Positions 14,416 through 23,994 are shown, counted from the stretch's first letter. The stretch is 64,000 nt of DNA from Bacillota bacterium (GCA_030691505.1 JAUYEG010000083.1:1-64000); one strand, 5' to 3'. Notes: generated by a model not told the origin, from the sequence alone. Numbers and translations: made by a program.

Positions 14416-15559
14416 GTGACGGAGGAATTGGGCAAGACCCTTGAAGACGTGCGGCATGCTTTGTCGGAAGTGAGGGAGTCTCTTTGACGTTTCCGCTCTT
14501 GAGCTGGAGACGGCAGAGCTTGAGGAGCGGATGGGCAAGCCCGACTTCTGGGCCGGGCGGCAGGCCTCGCAGGAGATAGTCGGCCGCCTTCAGAGGGCGA
14601 AGAGCACGCTGCAGAGGTACCAGGACTTAACCTCCCGTCTCGCCGACGTCGAGACGTGGCTTGAGCTTGCCCGTGAAGAAAGCGACGCGGACCTGGCGGC
14701 GCAAGCGGCCGATGACCTCTCCAAACTCGCGGAGGAGATGGAACGTTTTCGCCTCGAATTGCTGCTGCGGGGGCAGTACGACCGGCGCAGTATGCTCCTC
14801 ACCCTACATGCCGGGGCAGGCGGGATAGAGGCCCAGGAATGGGTCGAGATGCTGCTTCGGATGTACACCCGGTGGGCTCAGGCGCGCGGCTACGAGGTCG
14901 AGCTGCTTGACAGCCTGGAAGGGGAGGAGGCCGGGCTCAAGTCAGCCACTATCGCCGTGCGCGGGGACAACGCGTACGGGTTTGGCCGGACGGAGCGCGG
15001 CGTCCACCGCCTCGTGCGCATTTCGCCGTTTGATGCGCAAAACCGCCGCCACACAACTTTCGCCTCGCTCGACGTTACCCCCGACGTCGAGGAAGTCGAG
15101 ATCGACATTCCAGTGGAGGACCTGCGCGTGGAGACCTTCCGCTCCAGCGGAAAAGGTGGGCAGCACGTCAACAAGACCGACTCCGCGGTCCGGATCACCC
15201 ACATTCCGACCGGCCTTCAGGCCAGCTGTCAGAACGAGCGCTCACAGCATTCAAATCGGGCAACGGCCATGCGCATCCTCACATCACGCCTCCTCAAGCT
15301 CCGGGAACAGGAGCGTGAGGAGATGATGGCGGCCGAGAAGGGGACCCTGCGCGAGATTGCCTGGGGCAATCAGATACGGTCATATGTCTTTCACCCCTAC
15401 ACACTGGTCAAGGACCACCGTACCGGTATCGAGACGGGCAACGTTCAGTCAGTCATGGACGGCAATATCGACCCATTCATCTTCGCCTACCTCAAACTAG
15501 AAGCTGCGGAGGCGCGTGCTTCCGGCGGCAGGGAAAAGCCCCAGTCCGGCCAGAAATAG
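14416..15559 (+). CDS. prfB: Peptide chain release factor 2 (programmed +1 frameshift)
   Basis: RF2 reads UGA and UAA stop codons. Translation starts at GTG 14416 and reads 23 codons to CTT (14482-14484); the ribosome then slips +1 over the in-frame TGA (14485-14487) and continues GAC from 14486, giving about 380 residues. The catalytic GGQ motif (SSGKGGQHVNKTDSAVRI) is at about 247-249, and the stop-recognition SPF tripeptide lies in VRISPFDAQNRR. The downstream frame alone, from ATG 14531, lacks the normal N-terminus. Cellular RF2 level sets the frameshift rate in characterised bacteria. Confidence 0.96.
14473..14488 (+). promoter_or_regulatory. RF2 +1 frameshift site
   Basis: The sequence AGGGAGTCTCTTTGAC contains a Shine-Dalgarno-like AGGGAG, a short spacer, and the slippery CTT TGA C. 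This matches the canonical RF2 recoding element. Confidence 0.93.
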
Positions 15560-15645
15560 TCAGCCTGAAACCCGGGTATCCGGGGCGGGCCGCGCTGCCG
15601 GCTGTTGGGCACTGGCGGGCTCGGACATGAAGGTAGGTGGGTCGT

Positions 15646-16350
15646 GTGCGTTGGGCCGTAGTCGCGGGCGTTATCGCCTTGGCCTTGCTCCTGGTTGCGG
15701 GTGAGCTCTTCCTCCCCATGATCGTCGCAAAGGGTCTTGAGGCCGGCCTCGGGCGCACGCTCGGTCAGGGAGCCGCCCTGGAGGCCAGTCTGCAGGTGCG
15801 CCCGGCTTTGCGCCTGCTCATCGGCCGGGTGGACAAGCTGACGATCGAGAGCCGGCAGGTCAAGACAGCCACCTTGACCATTGACAGCATCGCCGTCACC
15901 GTTGAGGACATCGCCGTCAATCTGCGCAGCCTGCTCACCAGGAGCGGCCTCAGCGTCACGCGCAACGCCCGGGTCGGCGCCGTGATCCGGATCAGCGAGG
16001 CCAGTCTGCGCCGGTACGTCCTGGATAACGTTGAGGGTTTCTCCGACCCAGCGGTCAAAATATCCGCTGATAAGGTCGCGGTTGTGGGGTACATCCGCTT
16101 TGCCAACCGCCCGTTACTGGTCTCGGTCGAGGGGCGCTTTGTCGCCGGCAGCGGGCAGCGGGTCGATTTCGTCGTCGACCGGATGTCGATGGATACCGAG
16201 CCCGTACCACCCCGCCTGACCGCGGCGGTCATATCGGCTTTGGGTGGCCCCGAACTGTTTATAGACCTCGAACGCTTTCCGGTGCCCCTTGAGCTAAGGG
16301 AGGTTAAGCTGCAAGAGGGTTGGCTTGTCATCGAGGCAAGTACCAAGTGA
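15646..16350 (+). CDS. DUF2993 / LmeA-like lipid-binding protein
   Basis: About 234 residues with one N-terminal membrane anchor (VVAGVIALALLLVAGELF), then an alternating hydrophobic-strand pattern with no catalytic motif. The pattern LQVRPALRLLIGRVDKLTI followed by repeated VTVEDIAVNL-type strands resembles the DUF2993/LmeA family, extracytoplasmic proteins that bind phospholipid and act in envelope lipid handling. GTG 15646 is preferred over GTG 15637 because GAAGGTAGGTGG is then correctly spaced. It sits between prfB and another anchored protein. The family call is from the anchor and strand pattern and is moderate. Confidence 0.6.
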   Translation: MRWAVVAGVIALALLLVAGELFLPMIVAKGLEAGLGRTLGQGAALEASLQVRPALRLLIGRVDKLTIESRQVKTATLTIDSIAVTVEDIAVNLRSLLTRSGLSVTRNARVGAVIRISEASLRRYVLDNVEGFSDPAVKISADKVAVVGYIRFANRPLLVSVEGRFVAGSGQRVDFVVDRMSMDTEPVPPRLTAAVISALGGPELFIDLERFPVPLELREVKLQEGWLVIEASTK

Positions 16351-16360
16351 GGTGAAGTCA

Positions 16361-16801
16361 TTGAGCGGAGCACGAGCACAGCTCCATGCTGACTGGCGCC
16401 GGAGAGCCCTGCTGCTTAGCCTTGCAGGTTTCGTTTTCCTCGGCGGTTTCTTTATCGGCCACCAGGGCCGCGCCTCCTCCGTCGCGCCGGGGTCCGACGC
16501 CGACCCGCTCGTCGCCAGGAGCTATGTGGACCAGTTCCTTGTCCTCGCCGTGGTCGAGTTGGCCAAGGGCCAGACGCTTGAGGGCGGCGCGGGCACGGAG
16601 ATCATCCTGCGCAGCGGGACGGCCCGGGCCATCGCCAGTCCGCTCGGCGGTGTGTGTGATCTGACTGGCGGGCGCGACCTTCCTCAGGGCGAAATCGTTA
16701 AGGCCAACCACCTGCTTTTGGTGCCGCGCGCCGATGGCCGGGGCATCCGCGCCGAAACCGCCGTGTTTGTCATGGTTCGCGGGCCCCATACGATCAAGTA
16801 G
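16361..16801 (+). CDS. Conserved anchored hypothetical protein
   Basis: A 146-residue protein with a basic N-terminus, one hydrophobic segment (ALLLSLAGFVFLGGFFIG, about residues 15-32) and an extracytoplasmic part containing GSDADPLVARSYVDQF, then a compact domain ending VFVMVRGPHTIK. I do not recognise a characterised family. The start is TTG 16361, supported by GAGGTGAAG just upstream, 10 bases after the LmeA-like gene, so the two probably share an operon. An envelope role is likely from the anchor; the biochemical function is unknown. Confidence 0.6.
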   Translation: MSGARAQLHADWRRRALLLSLAGFVFLGGFFIGHQGRASSVAPGSDADPLVARSYVDQFLVLAVVELAKGQTLEGGAGTEIILRSGTARAIASPLGGVCDLTGGRDLPQGEIVKANHLLLVPRADGRGIRAETAVFVMVRGPHTIK

Positions 16802-16823
16802 GCTCGCGGGTTCACTGCCGCAA

Positions 16824-17618
16824 ATGACCGCGCTCCAGGGAGAACTCCGGCCCACCGGTCCAGAATCCAGCCGCCGCTGGGACTGCTTTGGGGTTCCGGT
16901 GGATCTCGTCGGACGTGACGAAGGCCTGAGACGGGTGCGCCAATTGCTCACGCAACCGGGCGGGCAGTGGGTCGCCTCGCTAAACCCGGAGATCGTCTAC
17001 GCCGCGTGGCACGACCCACTGCTGGCCGCGGCGCTGCGGCGGGCCACGCTGTCGCTCGCGGACGGGATCGGTGTAGTCTGGGCCAATAGGCTCTTTGGCG
17101 GACCGCTCCGCGAGCGGGTGCCCGGTGTGGATCTCCTCGAGAACTGCCTTGCGGTATGTGCCGCTGAGAGCTGGCCCGTGTATTTTCTTGGCGCTGTGCC
17201 GGGGGTAGCTGCCGAAGCCGCGCGCCGTGCCGCCCAGCGCTGGCCGGGTTTGGCCGTGGTCGGTACGTATCACGGCTATTTTGGCAGCGAGGACGACGAG
17301 CGGGTCCTCAGGTCCATCGAGGCGGCGGCCCCGCGTTTGATCGCCGTGGGCATGGGGCATCCCAAGCAGGAGGCCTGGTTGTCGAGGAACATGCCGCAAC
17401 TGCGCGGGTCGGTCGGGCTCGCCTGCGGCGGCAGCATCGACGTCCTTGCAGGCAGGGTCCGGAGGGCTCCGGCATGGGTGCGGCACGCCAACGTCGAATG
17501 GCTCTATCGTGTGCTTGCTGCGCCTCGCGTCCGGCTGCGGCGGTCCGCCACCCTCCTTGCCTTTGGATACCGGATAGCCGGGCACAGGTTGCGCGGACAC
17601 GGCAAGACCGGCCCGTGA
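16824..17618 (+). CDS. WecG/TagA/CpsF-family glycosyltransferase
   Basis: A 264-residue GT26 glycosyltransferase. Family motifs are ASLNPEIV near the N-terminus, LADGIGVVWANRLFG, VYFLGAVPG, and GMGHPKQEAWLSRNMPQL. TagA-type members add N-acetylmannosamine to undecaprenyl-PP-GlcNAc in wall teichoic acid linkage-unit synthesis; WecG members act in enterobacterial common antigen. Substrate here cannot be fixed from sequence. The chosen ATG 16824 follows the previous gene by 22 bases and has no strong Shine-Dalgarno. The C-terminal basic segment may associate with the membrane. Confidence 0.88.
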   Translation: MTALQGELRPTGPESSRRWDCFGVPVDLVGRDEGLRRVRQLLTQPGGQWVASLNPEIVYAAWHDPLLAAALRRATLSLADGIGVVWANRLFGGPLRERVPGVDLLENCLAVCAAESWPVYFLGAVPGVAAEAARRAAQRWPGLAVVGTYHGYFGSEDDERVLRSIEAAAPRLIAVGMGHPKQEAWLSRNMPQLRGSVGLACGGSIDVLAGRVRRAPAWVRHANVEWLYRVLAAPRVRLRRSATLLAFGYRIAGHRLRGHGKTGP

Positions 17619-17644
17619 GGGCTGGCACTGAGAGGAGCGCTCCG

Positions 17645-18547
17645 ATGACGGACCAACGGACAAAGGCGGCGCCGCACAACCAGCCGGGGACACCGGAGGA
17701 AAGGCATGCCCGGCTGGCTGAGGCCGCCAGGCAACTGCGCGTCGAGATCTTGCGAATGACGGCCCAGGCCGGGTCGGGGCATCCTGGAGGCTCTCTCTCC
17801 AGTGCCGAAATCATCGCCTGCCTCTACTTTGATGTCCTGAGGCTGGATCCGGCCAGACCTTCCTGGCCCGAACGGGATAGATTTGTGTTGTCCAAGGGCC
17901 ACGCCGCCCCGGTGCTCTACGCAGCCCTGGCACTCCGGGGGTTCTTTCCCCGCGAGCTGCTGGCAACGTTGCGCAAGACCGGTTCTTGCCTTCAAGGTCA
18001 CCCCCACATGCGCACGACGCCGGGCGTTGAGGTCTCGACCGGCTCTCTGGGCCAGGGGTTGTCGATGGCCTGCGGCCTTGCCGCCGCCGCCCGGATCGAC
18101 GGGGCCGGCTGGCGGACGTGGTGCCTGCTCGGCGACGGCGAAACGCAGGAAGGCCAGGTCTGGGAGGCAGCGGAGGCCGCGGCGCACTTCCGGCTCGACA
18201 ATCTCGTCGCTCTCGTGGACAATAACGGCCTTCAGATCGATGGTCCGGTGAGTCAAGTGATGGCAGTGGACCAGGTGCCCCGGTGGCAGTCCTTCGGATG
18301 GCGGGTACTCGAGGCCGATGGGCACTCCATCCCGGATCTCCTGGCCGCCATGCAGGCGGCTTTAGCCGGCTCCGGACGGCCCGCGGTCATCGTTTGCCGC
18401 ACTACAAAGGGCAAAGGGGTGTCCTTTATGGAGGGCCAGGCCGACTGGCACGGTAAGGCGCCCACGCCCGAGCAGTTGGCCAGGGCATTGGAGGAGCTTG
18501 GGTGTTCCGGCCAGGGACCGGCACTGCCTGGGGGTGTGTCGAGATGA
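17645..18547 (+). CDS. Transketolase, N-terminal (thiamin diphosphate) subunit
   Basis: A 300-residue half-transketolase carrying the ThDP-binding domain. Visible motifs are SGHPGGSLSSAEIIACLYF, RFVLSKGHAAPVLYAAL, GSLGQGLSMACG and the Mg/ThDP motif GDGETQEGQVWEA...NLVALVDNN. With the next gene it forms a split transketolase that moves two-carbon ketol units in the non-oxidative pentose phosphate pathway. Split forms are common in archaea and anaerobic Firmicutes. Start ATG 17645 has GAGAGGAGCG upstream. The stop overlaps the start of the C-terminal subunit gene. Confidence 0.93.
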   Translation: MTDQRTKAAPHNQPGTPEERHARLAEAARQLRVEILRMTAQAGSGHPGGSLSSAEIIACLYFDVLRLDPARPSWPERDRFVLSKGHAAPVLYAALALRGFFPRELLATLRKTGSCLQGHPHMRTTPGVEVSTGSLGQGLSMACGLAAAARIDGAGWRTWCLLGDGETQEGQVWEAAEAAAHFRLDNLVALVDNNGLQIDGPVSQVMAVDQVPRWQSFGWRVLEADGHSIPDLLAAMQAALAGSGRPAVIVCRTTKGKGVSFMEGQADWHGKAPTPEQLARALEELGCSGQGPALPGGVSR

Positions 18548-19518
18548 CCCGTGTGGATGTCGCCCGGCTCCCGCGCCAGGCCACCCGCGACGCGTACGGG
18601 GAGGCGCTTGTGGCGGCCGGCCGTGCCGACGCTCGGGTTGTGGCTCTCGACGCCGACCTATCCGGCTCAACCAAGTCGCAGAAGTTCGGGGCGCTGTTCC
18701 CGGAACGCTTTTTCAACGTAGGGATCGCGGAGCAGAACATGATCGGAATGGCGGCGGGCCTGGCGGCCGCAGGCAAGATACCCTTTGCCAGTTCGTTTGC
18801 CATCTTCGTCACCGGCCGTGCGTTCGAACAGGTCCGTCAGAGCGTGGCATACCCCGGATTGCCGGTCCGCCTGGTGGGCAGCCACTCCGGCGTCACGGTG
18901 GGGCAGGACGGATCTTCCCACCAGGCGATCGAGGACATTGCCCTGATGCGCGTTCTGCCGCACATGACGGTGCTTGTTCCGGCGGACGGGCCGTCCACGC
19001 GGGCTCTCGTCAACGAGTCCTTGTCCATCGAGGGCCCTGTCTACCTGCGGCTCGGTCGGCCCGCGGTTCCTGTCCTGTACGGCGAGGGAGGCTTTGCGGC
19101 ACCGCCCTTCAAGGCCGGCGGGAGCGTCACTCTCCTCGCAGGCAGGGACGCAACCATTGTGGCCTGCGGGGTTATGGTCGCCGAGGCCGTCACGGCGGCC
19201 TACCGGGCAGAGGCGATCGGGCTCAGTGTCGGCGTGATCGATGCGTACAGCGTCAAGCCGCTTGACCGCGATGCCGTCCTGGCCGCCGCCCGCGCCACGG
19301 GCGCGCTGGTGACGGCGGAGGAACACAGTGTCATCGGCGGGCTCGGCGGTGCGGTTGCCGAGACTGTGGCCGAGGAGTATCCGGTTCCGGTTATCCGTGT
19401 CGGCCTCCTCGATCGGTTCGGCGAATCGGGCGCACCAGACGAATTGCTCAAGCTGTGCCGTCTTATGGCCGACGACATTCTCGCCGCTGTCCGGAGGGCG
19501 GTAGCCGTAAAGCGGTAG
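18544..19518 (+). CDS. Transketolase, C-terminal (pyrimidine-binding) subunit
   Basis: A 324-residue partner subunit with the transketolase pyrimidine-binding domain (DADLSGSTKSQKFG; RFFNVGIAEQNMIGMAAGLA, which contains the conserved catalytic Glu of IAEQNM) and the C-terminal transketolase domain (SVIGGLGGAVAETVAEE). The start ATG overlaps the preceding stop (ATGA), so the two halves are translationally coupled in a stoichiometric pair. No frameshift or decay was seen. Confidence 0.93.
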   Translation: MTRVDVARLPRQATRDAYGEALVAAGRADARVVALDADLSGSTKSQKFGALFPERFFNVGIAEQNMIGMAAGLAAAGKIPFASSFAIFVTGRAFEQVRQSVAYPGLPVRLVGSHSGVTVGQDGSSHQAIEDIALMRVLPHMTVLVPADGPSTRALVNESLSIEGPVYLRLGRPAVPVLYGEGGFAAPPFKAGGSVTLLAGRDATIVACGVMVAEAVTAAYRAEAIGLSVGVIDAYSVKPLDRDAVLAAARATGALVTAEEHSVIGGLGGAVAETVAEEYPVPVIRVGLLDRFGESGAPDELLKLCRLMADDILAAVRRAVAVKR

Positions 19519-19556
19519 CTTAGCAGCCGGGCGTAGCCGGCGTCAAGTCATTCGGA

Positions 19557-19588
19557 GGGGGCCCCTCGCCTCAGGGCGGGGGGCCCCC
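19557..19588 (+). terminator. Strong GC hairpin after the transketolase genes
   Basis: A 14-bp stem (19557-19570 with 19575-19588, one G.T pair) closes on the tetraloop TCAG. It is very stable but lacks a U-tract, so it may be a Rho-independent stop of the U-less kind or an RNA stabiliser. The rest of the 19519-19747 gap shows no confident promoter. Confidence 0.55.
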
Positions 19589-19747
19589 AAGCGTTTCCAT
19601 GTCGTCTGTGCGCGAAATAGCACGAACCCGGGCAGGAACAGGGAGTATGGTGTCGAACAGAGAAGGCTTACCAGACCGTGGCAGCCACCGTGCTGTTTGG
19701 GGCCGGCGGGCCTCACGCGGTTCACCCAATCTCCCGGCGGTGCGCCT

Positions 19748-20461
19748 ATGATCGAGTTCCGCAACGTCAGCAAGGTATATGACCATAATATCCGCGCCTT
19801 GGCGGGGGTCGACTTTCGCGTTGGAAAGGGCGAGTTCGTTTTTGTGGTCGGCCCGAGCGGCGCCGGCAAGTCCACGATGCTGCGGATGGTCTATCGCGAA
19901 GAGTTGCCGAGCGAGGGGCAGGTGTTCGTTGAGGGCAGGGATCTGGCCCGCCTCAGGGCAGCCTCTGTCCCGTATCTGCGGCGCGGCATCGGTGTTGTCT
20001 TTCAGGACTTCAAACTTCTGCCCTCGCGGACCACCTTCGAGAACGTCGCGTTTGCCCTTGAGGTCACCGGAGCGCGGTCGTATGAGATCAAGCGGCGCAC
20101 GACGCAGGCACTTGAGCTTGTCGGGCTTCGCGGGCGGCAGAGGGCCTACCCGCACGAGCTGTCCGGCGGCGAACAGCAGCGCACCTCGCTGGCCAGAGCG
20201 GTCGTCAACAGCCCAAAGATCCTGGTCGCCGATGAGCCGACCGGCAACCTCGATCCCCAGACCGGCAGGCAGCTGATGCAATACCTCCACAACATCAGCC
20301 TCATGGGGACGACGGTGCTCGTCGCCACGCATGCCCGCTCGATCGTCGACGAATTTCAGTGCCGGGTTGTCCGTCTGGAGCGGGGCCGGATCGTACGGGA
20401 CGACCAGCGTGCGGGCTACTTCGGACCGCTCTCCGCCTGTGCGGACGGCGAAGAGGTCTAG
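19748..20461 (+). CDS. ftsE: Cell division ABC ATPase FtsE
   Basis: A 237-residue ABC ATPase. Walker A is GPSGAGKST (from residue 35), Q-loop VVFQDFKLLPSRT, signature LSGGEQQR (from 138), Walker B ILVADEPTGNLD and the H-loop VLVATHA. The VFQDFKLL motif is characteristic of FtsE. With FtsX it controls septal peptidoglycan hydrolases. ATG 19748 is chosen by alignment to the family start (MIEFRNVSKVY). ftsX begins three bases after the stop. Confidence 0.96.
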   Translation: MIEFRNVSKVYDHNIRALAGVDFRVGKGEFVFVVGPSGAGKSTMLRMVYREELPSEGQVFVEGRDLARLRAASVPYLRRGIGVVFQDFKLLPSRTTFENVAFALEVTGARSYEIKRRTTQALELVGLRGRQRAYPHELSGGEQQRTSLARAVVNSPKILVADEPTGNLDPQTGRQLMQYLHNISLMGTTVLVATHARSIVDEFQCRVVRLERGRIVRDDQRAGYFGPLSACADGEEV

Positions 20462-20464
20462 GCG

Positions 20465-21346
20465 ATGAGCCTGTTCGGATACTGCCTGCGCGAGGCACGC
20501 AAGAGCATCGGCCGCAATCCGTTTCTGAGCATCGCCACGGTGTTTACCGCGGCGATCGCCCTCCTCGTGCTGGCGACCTTCCTGCTCGGAGCCGCCAATC
20601 TCCAAAACCTGGCGGAGTTTGTCGAGCGGCAAGTCAACGTTGCTATTTTCCTGCGCGACGGGGTCGCTCCCGCGGACCGTGATTCGCTCAAAGCTAATGT
20701 GGCCGGCATCGCCGGTGTCGAGGAGATTACCTTCGTTTCCCGTGAGACGGCCTTGCAGCGGTTGCGCGACAAGTTCGGTGAAAACGCGGCCTTGCTCGAC
20801 GGCATAGACGAGTTTAACCCGCTGCGCGACTCGCTGGAGGTCCGCGTCGGGTCTGCTGCGGCCGTCGATCTGGTTGCGGAAGCTGTCAAAGCAAGTCCCC
20901 TCGTCGACGAGATTAGTTATGGAAAGGAACTTGTCGCGCGGTTGGTGTCGGTCACGCGGGCTCTGCGCCTTGGCATCCTGGGCCTGGCCGGTCTCCTGGG
21001 GCTGGCGACCCTGTTCCTCATCCAGAATTCGATCCGTTTGAGTGTCTTCGCACGGCGGGAGGAGATCTCCATCATGCGCCTGGTTGGGGCAACGGACTCC
21101 GTCATCCGCTGGCCCCTCGTTTTTGAAGGAATCGTTCTGGCCGCCGGAGGCGCACTGGTCGCCACCTTGGCTGTCGGCGTCGTCTACCAATGGCTATGGC
21201 AGGCCATGGGCCGCAACCTGGCCTTCCTGCCGGTTCTGCCGCTGGCTGCGGTCCTGGGCCGGGTCGGCGGCGTGGTTGTCCTCACCGGCGTGGTCATTGG
21301 AGCAGCCGGGGCCCTGCTGGCGATGCGCCGTTGGCTTCGAGTCTAG
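20465..21346 (+). CDS. ftsX: Cell division permease FtsX
   Basis: A 293-residue membrane protein with four predicted transmembrane segments: about 22-44, then three between about 165 and 290. The large extracellular loop (about 50-160) is where FtsX usually contacts a peptidoglycan hydrolase or its activator. The motif RREEISIMRLVGATDSVIRWP is the conserved FtsX cytoplasmic coupling segment. The adjacent M23 coiled-coil protein is the likely partner. Confidence 0.95.
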   Translation: MSLFGYCLREARKSIGRNPFLSIATVFTAAIALLVLATFLLGAANLQNLAEFVERQVNVAIFLRDGVAPADRDSLKANVAGIAGVEEITFVSRETALQRLRDKFGENAALLDGIDEFNPLRDSLEVRVGSAAAVDLVAEAVKASPLVDEISYGKELVARLVSVTRALRLGILGLAGLLGLATLFLIQNSIRLSVFARREEISIMRLVGATDSVIRWPLVFEGIVLAAGGALVATLAVGVVYQWLWQAMGRNLAFLPVLPLAAVLGRVGGVVVLTGVVIGAAGALLAMRRWLRV

Positions 21347-21430
21347 CCAGTTAGCTGGGTGACGGCAGGGGATCTGCCGGCTGATACGACGGCAACACGT
21401 TGCACGACAAGGGGGCGGGAGGTAGTGGCA

Positions 21431-22585
21431 ATGCGCGGCCTGGGGCGGCTTTCGAGCATCATTTCGGTGCTCTTGGTTTTGGTCATACTGGCCGGCGCCG
21501 TCCTCCCCAAAAACCCTCCGGTCGCGCAGGCCGGCGAGCTCGATGATCTCCAGCGCGAGCTTGAACAACTTCATCGCGAGATGGAGGACCTTCTCAAGAA
21601 GATCACCACCACCAGGGCGCAGGAGAGCCAGGTGCTCAAGGACCTGGCCAAGATCGAGACACAACTCGACAACACCATCTCCCAGCTCCAGCGGCTTGAG
21701 CGCGACCTCTCGTTCGTGCAGCGGCAGATTGACATCGCCGAGGTGGACCTCGCCGCCGCCGAAGCTCATCTCGTAAAACGGCAGGACTATCTCGGACGGC
21801 GCGTCAGGGCCATCTACGAGGGCGGTTCCGTTGTCTACCTCGAAGTCCTGCTGGGGGCGACGAGCTTTGCCGACTTCGTCAGCCGTTTCGATCTCCTCCG
21901 CCAGCTGATCAGCAAGGATAACGAGCTGCTGGTGGCGGTCCGCGAGGAGCGCGCGGAGGTTGCCGGCCGCAAGGCGGACCTTGAGGCCAAGCGGTCACAG
22001 GCCCTCGGGCTTAAGGCGCAGACCAGCGCACGCAAGGCGAGTATTGAGTACCAGCAGGACTTGAAGGAACGCTACCTTTCGCAGGTGCGGCAGGACCGGC
22101 TGCTTTATGAGCGCGCGGTGGACGAGCTCGAGGATACCTCGCGACAACTGGAGGAAGAAATCCGCCGCCTTGCTCCCTGGGGCAAGCGACCGACTGGCAA
22201 GCTGGCCTATCCAACGACCAGCCGCCGGATCACCTCCTATTTCGGCATGCGGTTTCATCCCATTTTGCGCACGTACCGGCTGCACACCGGGATCGACTTT
22301 GCCGCCGCGACGGGCACCAAGGTGGTCGCCGCGGAATGGGGTATTGTGCGAAGGGCGGAGACTCTGGGCGGTTACGGCAAGACGGTCATGGTTGACCACG
22401 GCGGCGGGCTGTGGACTCTTTACGCTCACCTATCCGTGATCAGCGTATCTGTGGGCGAGACCGTTGCGAGGGGCCAGCAAATCGGCCTTGTCGGCAGCAC
22501 GGGTTGGAGCACCGGCCCACATCTCCACTTTGAGGTCCGCGACAACGGCACACCCGTCAATCCCCTCACCTGGTTGCCCAAGTAA
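21431..22585 (+). CDS. EnvC/NlpD-like coiled-coil M23 peptidase
   Basis: A 384-residue exported protein. A signal segment (IISVLLVLVILAGAVLPK) precedes a long coiled coil (about residues 37-250, Gln/Glu/Leu-rich) and a C-terminal LytM/M23 domain. The metal-site motifs HTGIDFAAATGTKV (HxxxD) and GPHLHFEV (HxH) are intact, so it may be an active endopeptidase rather than a degenerate EnvC-type activator. The coiled coil plus its position directly after ftsEX argue that FtsX gates it during septum splitting. ATG 21431 lies seven bases behind GGAGGT. Confidence 0.88.
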   Translation: MRGLGRLSSIISVLLVLVILAGAVLPKNPPVAQAGELDDLQRELEQLHREMEDLLKKITTTRAQESQVLKDLAKIETQLDNTISQLQRLERDLSFVQRQIDIAEVDLAAAEAHLVKRQDYLGRRVRAIYEGGSVVYLEVLLGATSFADFVSRFDLLRQLISKDNELLVAVREERAEVAGRKADLEAKRSQALGLKAQTSARKASIEYQQDLKERYLSQVRQDRLLYERAVDELEDTSRQLEEEIRRLAPWGKRPTGKLAYPTTSRRITSYFGMRFHPILRTYRLHTGIDFAAATGTKVVAAEWGIVRRAETLGGYGKTVMVDHGGGLWTLYAHLSVISVSVGETVARGQQIGLVGSTGWSTGPHLHFEVRDNGTPVNPLTWLPK

Positions 22586-22763
22586 GGGAGCCGTGCCGGG
22601 CCGCGCGGCCCGGGTCTGGCCCAGGCAACGCCCTCCGCGGGATCGTCGCTGCTGTGGAACTTGCGCAGCGAGCGGCGAGTAACAACTATACGCACATACA
22701 ATGCATACAGCGCCCCGGTGGGTTAACCTTTGATTGGCGACTTGTAGCTAGGGTGGGTGAGAC

Positions 22764-23990
22764 ATGAGACGCAAGGCCCTGCTTCTGACAGTGATTGCCC
22801 TGCTCGTCCTGTCCAATGTCGGCACGTACCTCATTTCCACGGGCCAGGTGCCCTGGATATATCAGCGGGGCACCATTGCGGGTAAAACGCCCGAGTATCG
22901 CAGCTTCCTTCAGGTGCTGGGGTACATCCAGGGCCAGTTTGTTGACGAAGCCCGCGCTCAGAACGACGCCCTGCTCATCAGGGGCGCCACGCGCGGGATG
23001 GTTGAGGCCCTCGACGACCCCTATTCGGTGTACATGGACCCGCAGCAATACACGCAATTCGTGACCGGCGTGCGCGGCAATTATACGGGCGTCGGCATCG
23101 AGATCACCTCCGTTGACGGATACATCACCGTGATCGCACCCATTAAGGACACCCCGGCCTACCGGGTGGGAATCCTGCCCCAGGACCGGATTGTCGCCGT
23201 TGACGGCCGAAGCATCATCGGTTTCACCACACAAGAAGCCTCGGAGCTGATCCGCGGCGCAGAGGGGACTGCCGTGGTGCTGACCATCCGCCGCGGCGAC
23301 TCAACCCAGCCGGTCGACTACAGCATCGTCCGTGAGCTAATCCAGTTGCGGACCGTGTTTGCCAAGATGCTCGAAGCTGGTATCGGCTATTTGCAGATCT
23401 CGGCTTTCCGCGAGGACACCGCGGCCGACTGCGAGCGCGCACTGACCGGCCTGCGCCAGGAAGGGCTGCGCGTGCTGATTCTTGACCTTCGCGACAACCC
23501 GGGCGGGCTGCTTGACCAGGCGGTTCAGGTCGCCGGTCTTTTCGTTCCCCAGGGACGCGTGGTTACGACGCTTTACCGCGACGGTCGCCGTGAAGAGCAC
23601 GACGCTCGCGGCCCCGGGCTTGGCCTTCCGCTGATAACCCTGGTCAATGGGGGTTCGGCGAGCGCGTCGGAGATCGTATCCGGCGCGATACAGGACCGGC
23701 AGGCCGGTACGTTGCTAGGTGTCAAGACCTTCGGCAAGGCCCTGGTCCAGCATCTGTTCACGCTGCCGGACGGGGGTGGGCTCAAGCTCAGCACGGCACG
23801 GTACCTTACCCCGAACGGCCGCGACATCAATCGCGCCGAGGACGGCACGGGCGGGATTGTTCCCGACGTCGTGGTCGAGAACGGTGCGGTCGATCCGGGC
23901 CGGCAGCGGGTACAATTGGACGACGTCAGCGACCCGCGCAACCTTCAGCTGCGGCAGGCACTCGAGCTTGCCCGCCAGAGGGCGGGCTAG
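22764..23990 (+). CDS. ctpB: S41 carboxyl-terminal processing protease
   Basis: A 408-residue exported serine protease. An N-terminal signal or anchor (ALLLTVIALLVLSNVGTYL) is followed by a PDZ domain (about 105-180, YTGVGIEITSVDG...PAYRVGILPQDRIVAVDG) and the S41 core. S300 (in NGGSASASE), K325 (FGKALVQ) and Q329 have the same spacing as the catalytic Ser-Lys-Gln residues of Bacillus CtpB. Such proteases trim envelope or sporulation regulators. ftsEX and a MinJ-like gene flank it, as in Bacillus. The substrate is unknown. Confidence 0.92.
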   Translation: MRRKALLLTVIALLVLSNVGTYLISTGQVPWIYQRGTIAGKTPEYRSFLQVLGYIQGQFVDEARAQNDALLIRGATRGMVEALDDPYSVYMDPQQYTQFVTGVRGNYTGVGIEITSVDGYITVIAPIKDTPAYRVGILPQDRIVAVDGRSIIGFTTQEASELIRGAEGTAVVLTIRRGDSTQPVDYSIVRELIQLRTVFAKMLEAGIGYLQISAFREDTAADCERALTGLRQEGLRVLILDLRDNPGGLLDQAVQVAGLFVPQGRVVTTLYRDGRREEHDARGPGLGLPLITLVNGGSASASEIVSGAIQDRQAGTLLGVKTFGKALVQHLFTLPDGGGLKLSTARYLTPNGRDINRAEDGTGGIVPDVVVENGAVDPGRQRVQLDDVSDPRNLQLRQALELARQRAG

Positions 23991-23994
23991 GCCC

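Noticed and set aside
14485-14487. TGA in prfB read as a pseudogene or sequencing error
   Set aside because: The surrounding bases are the canonical RF2 frameshift element.
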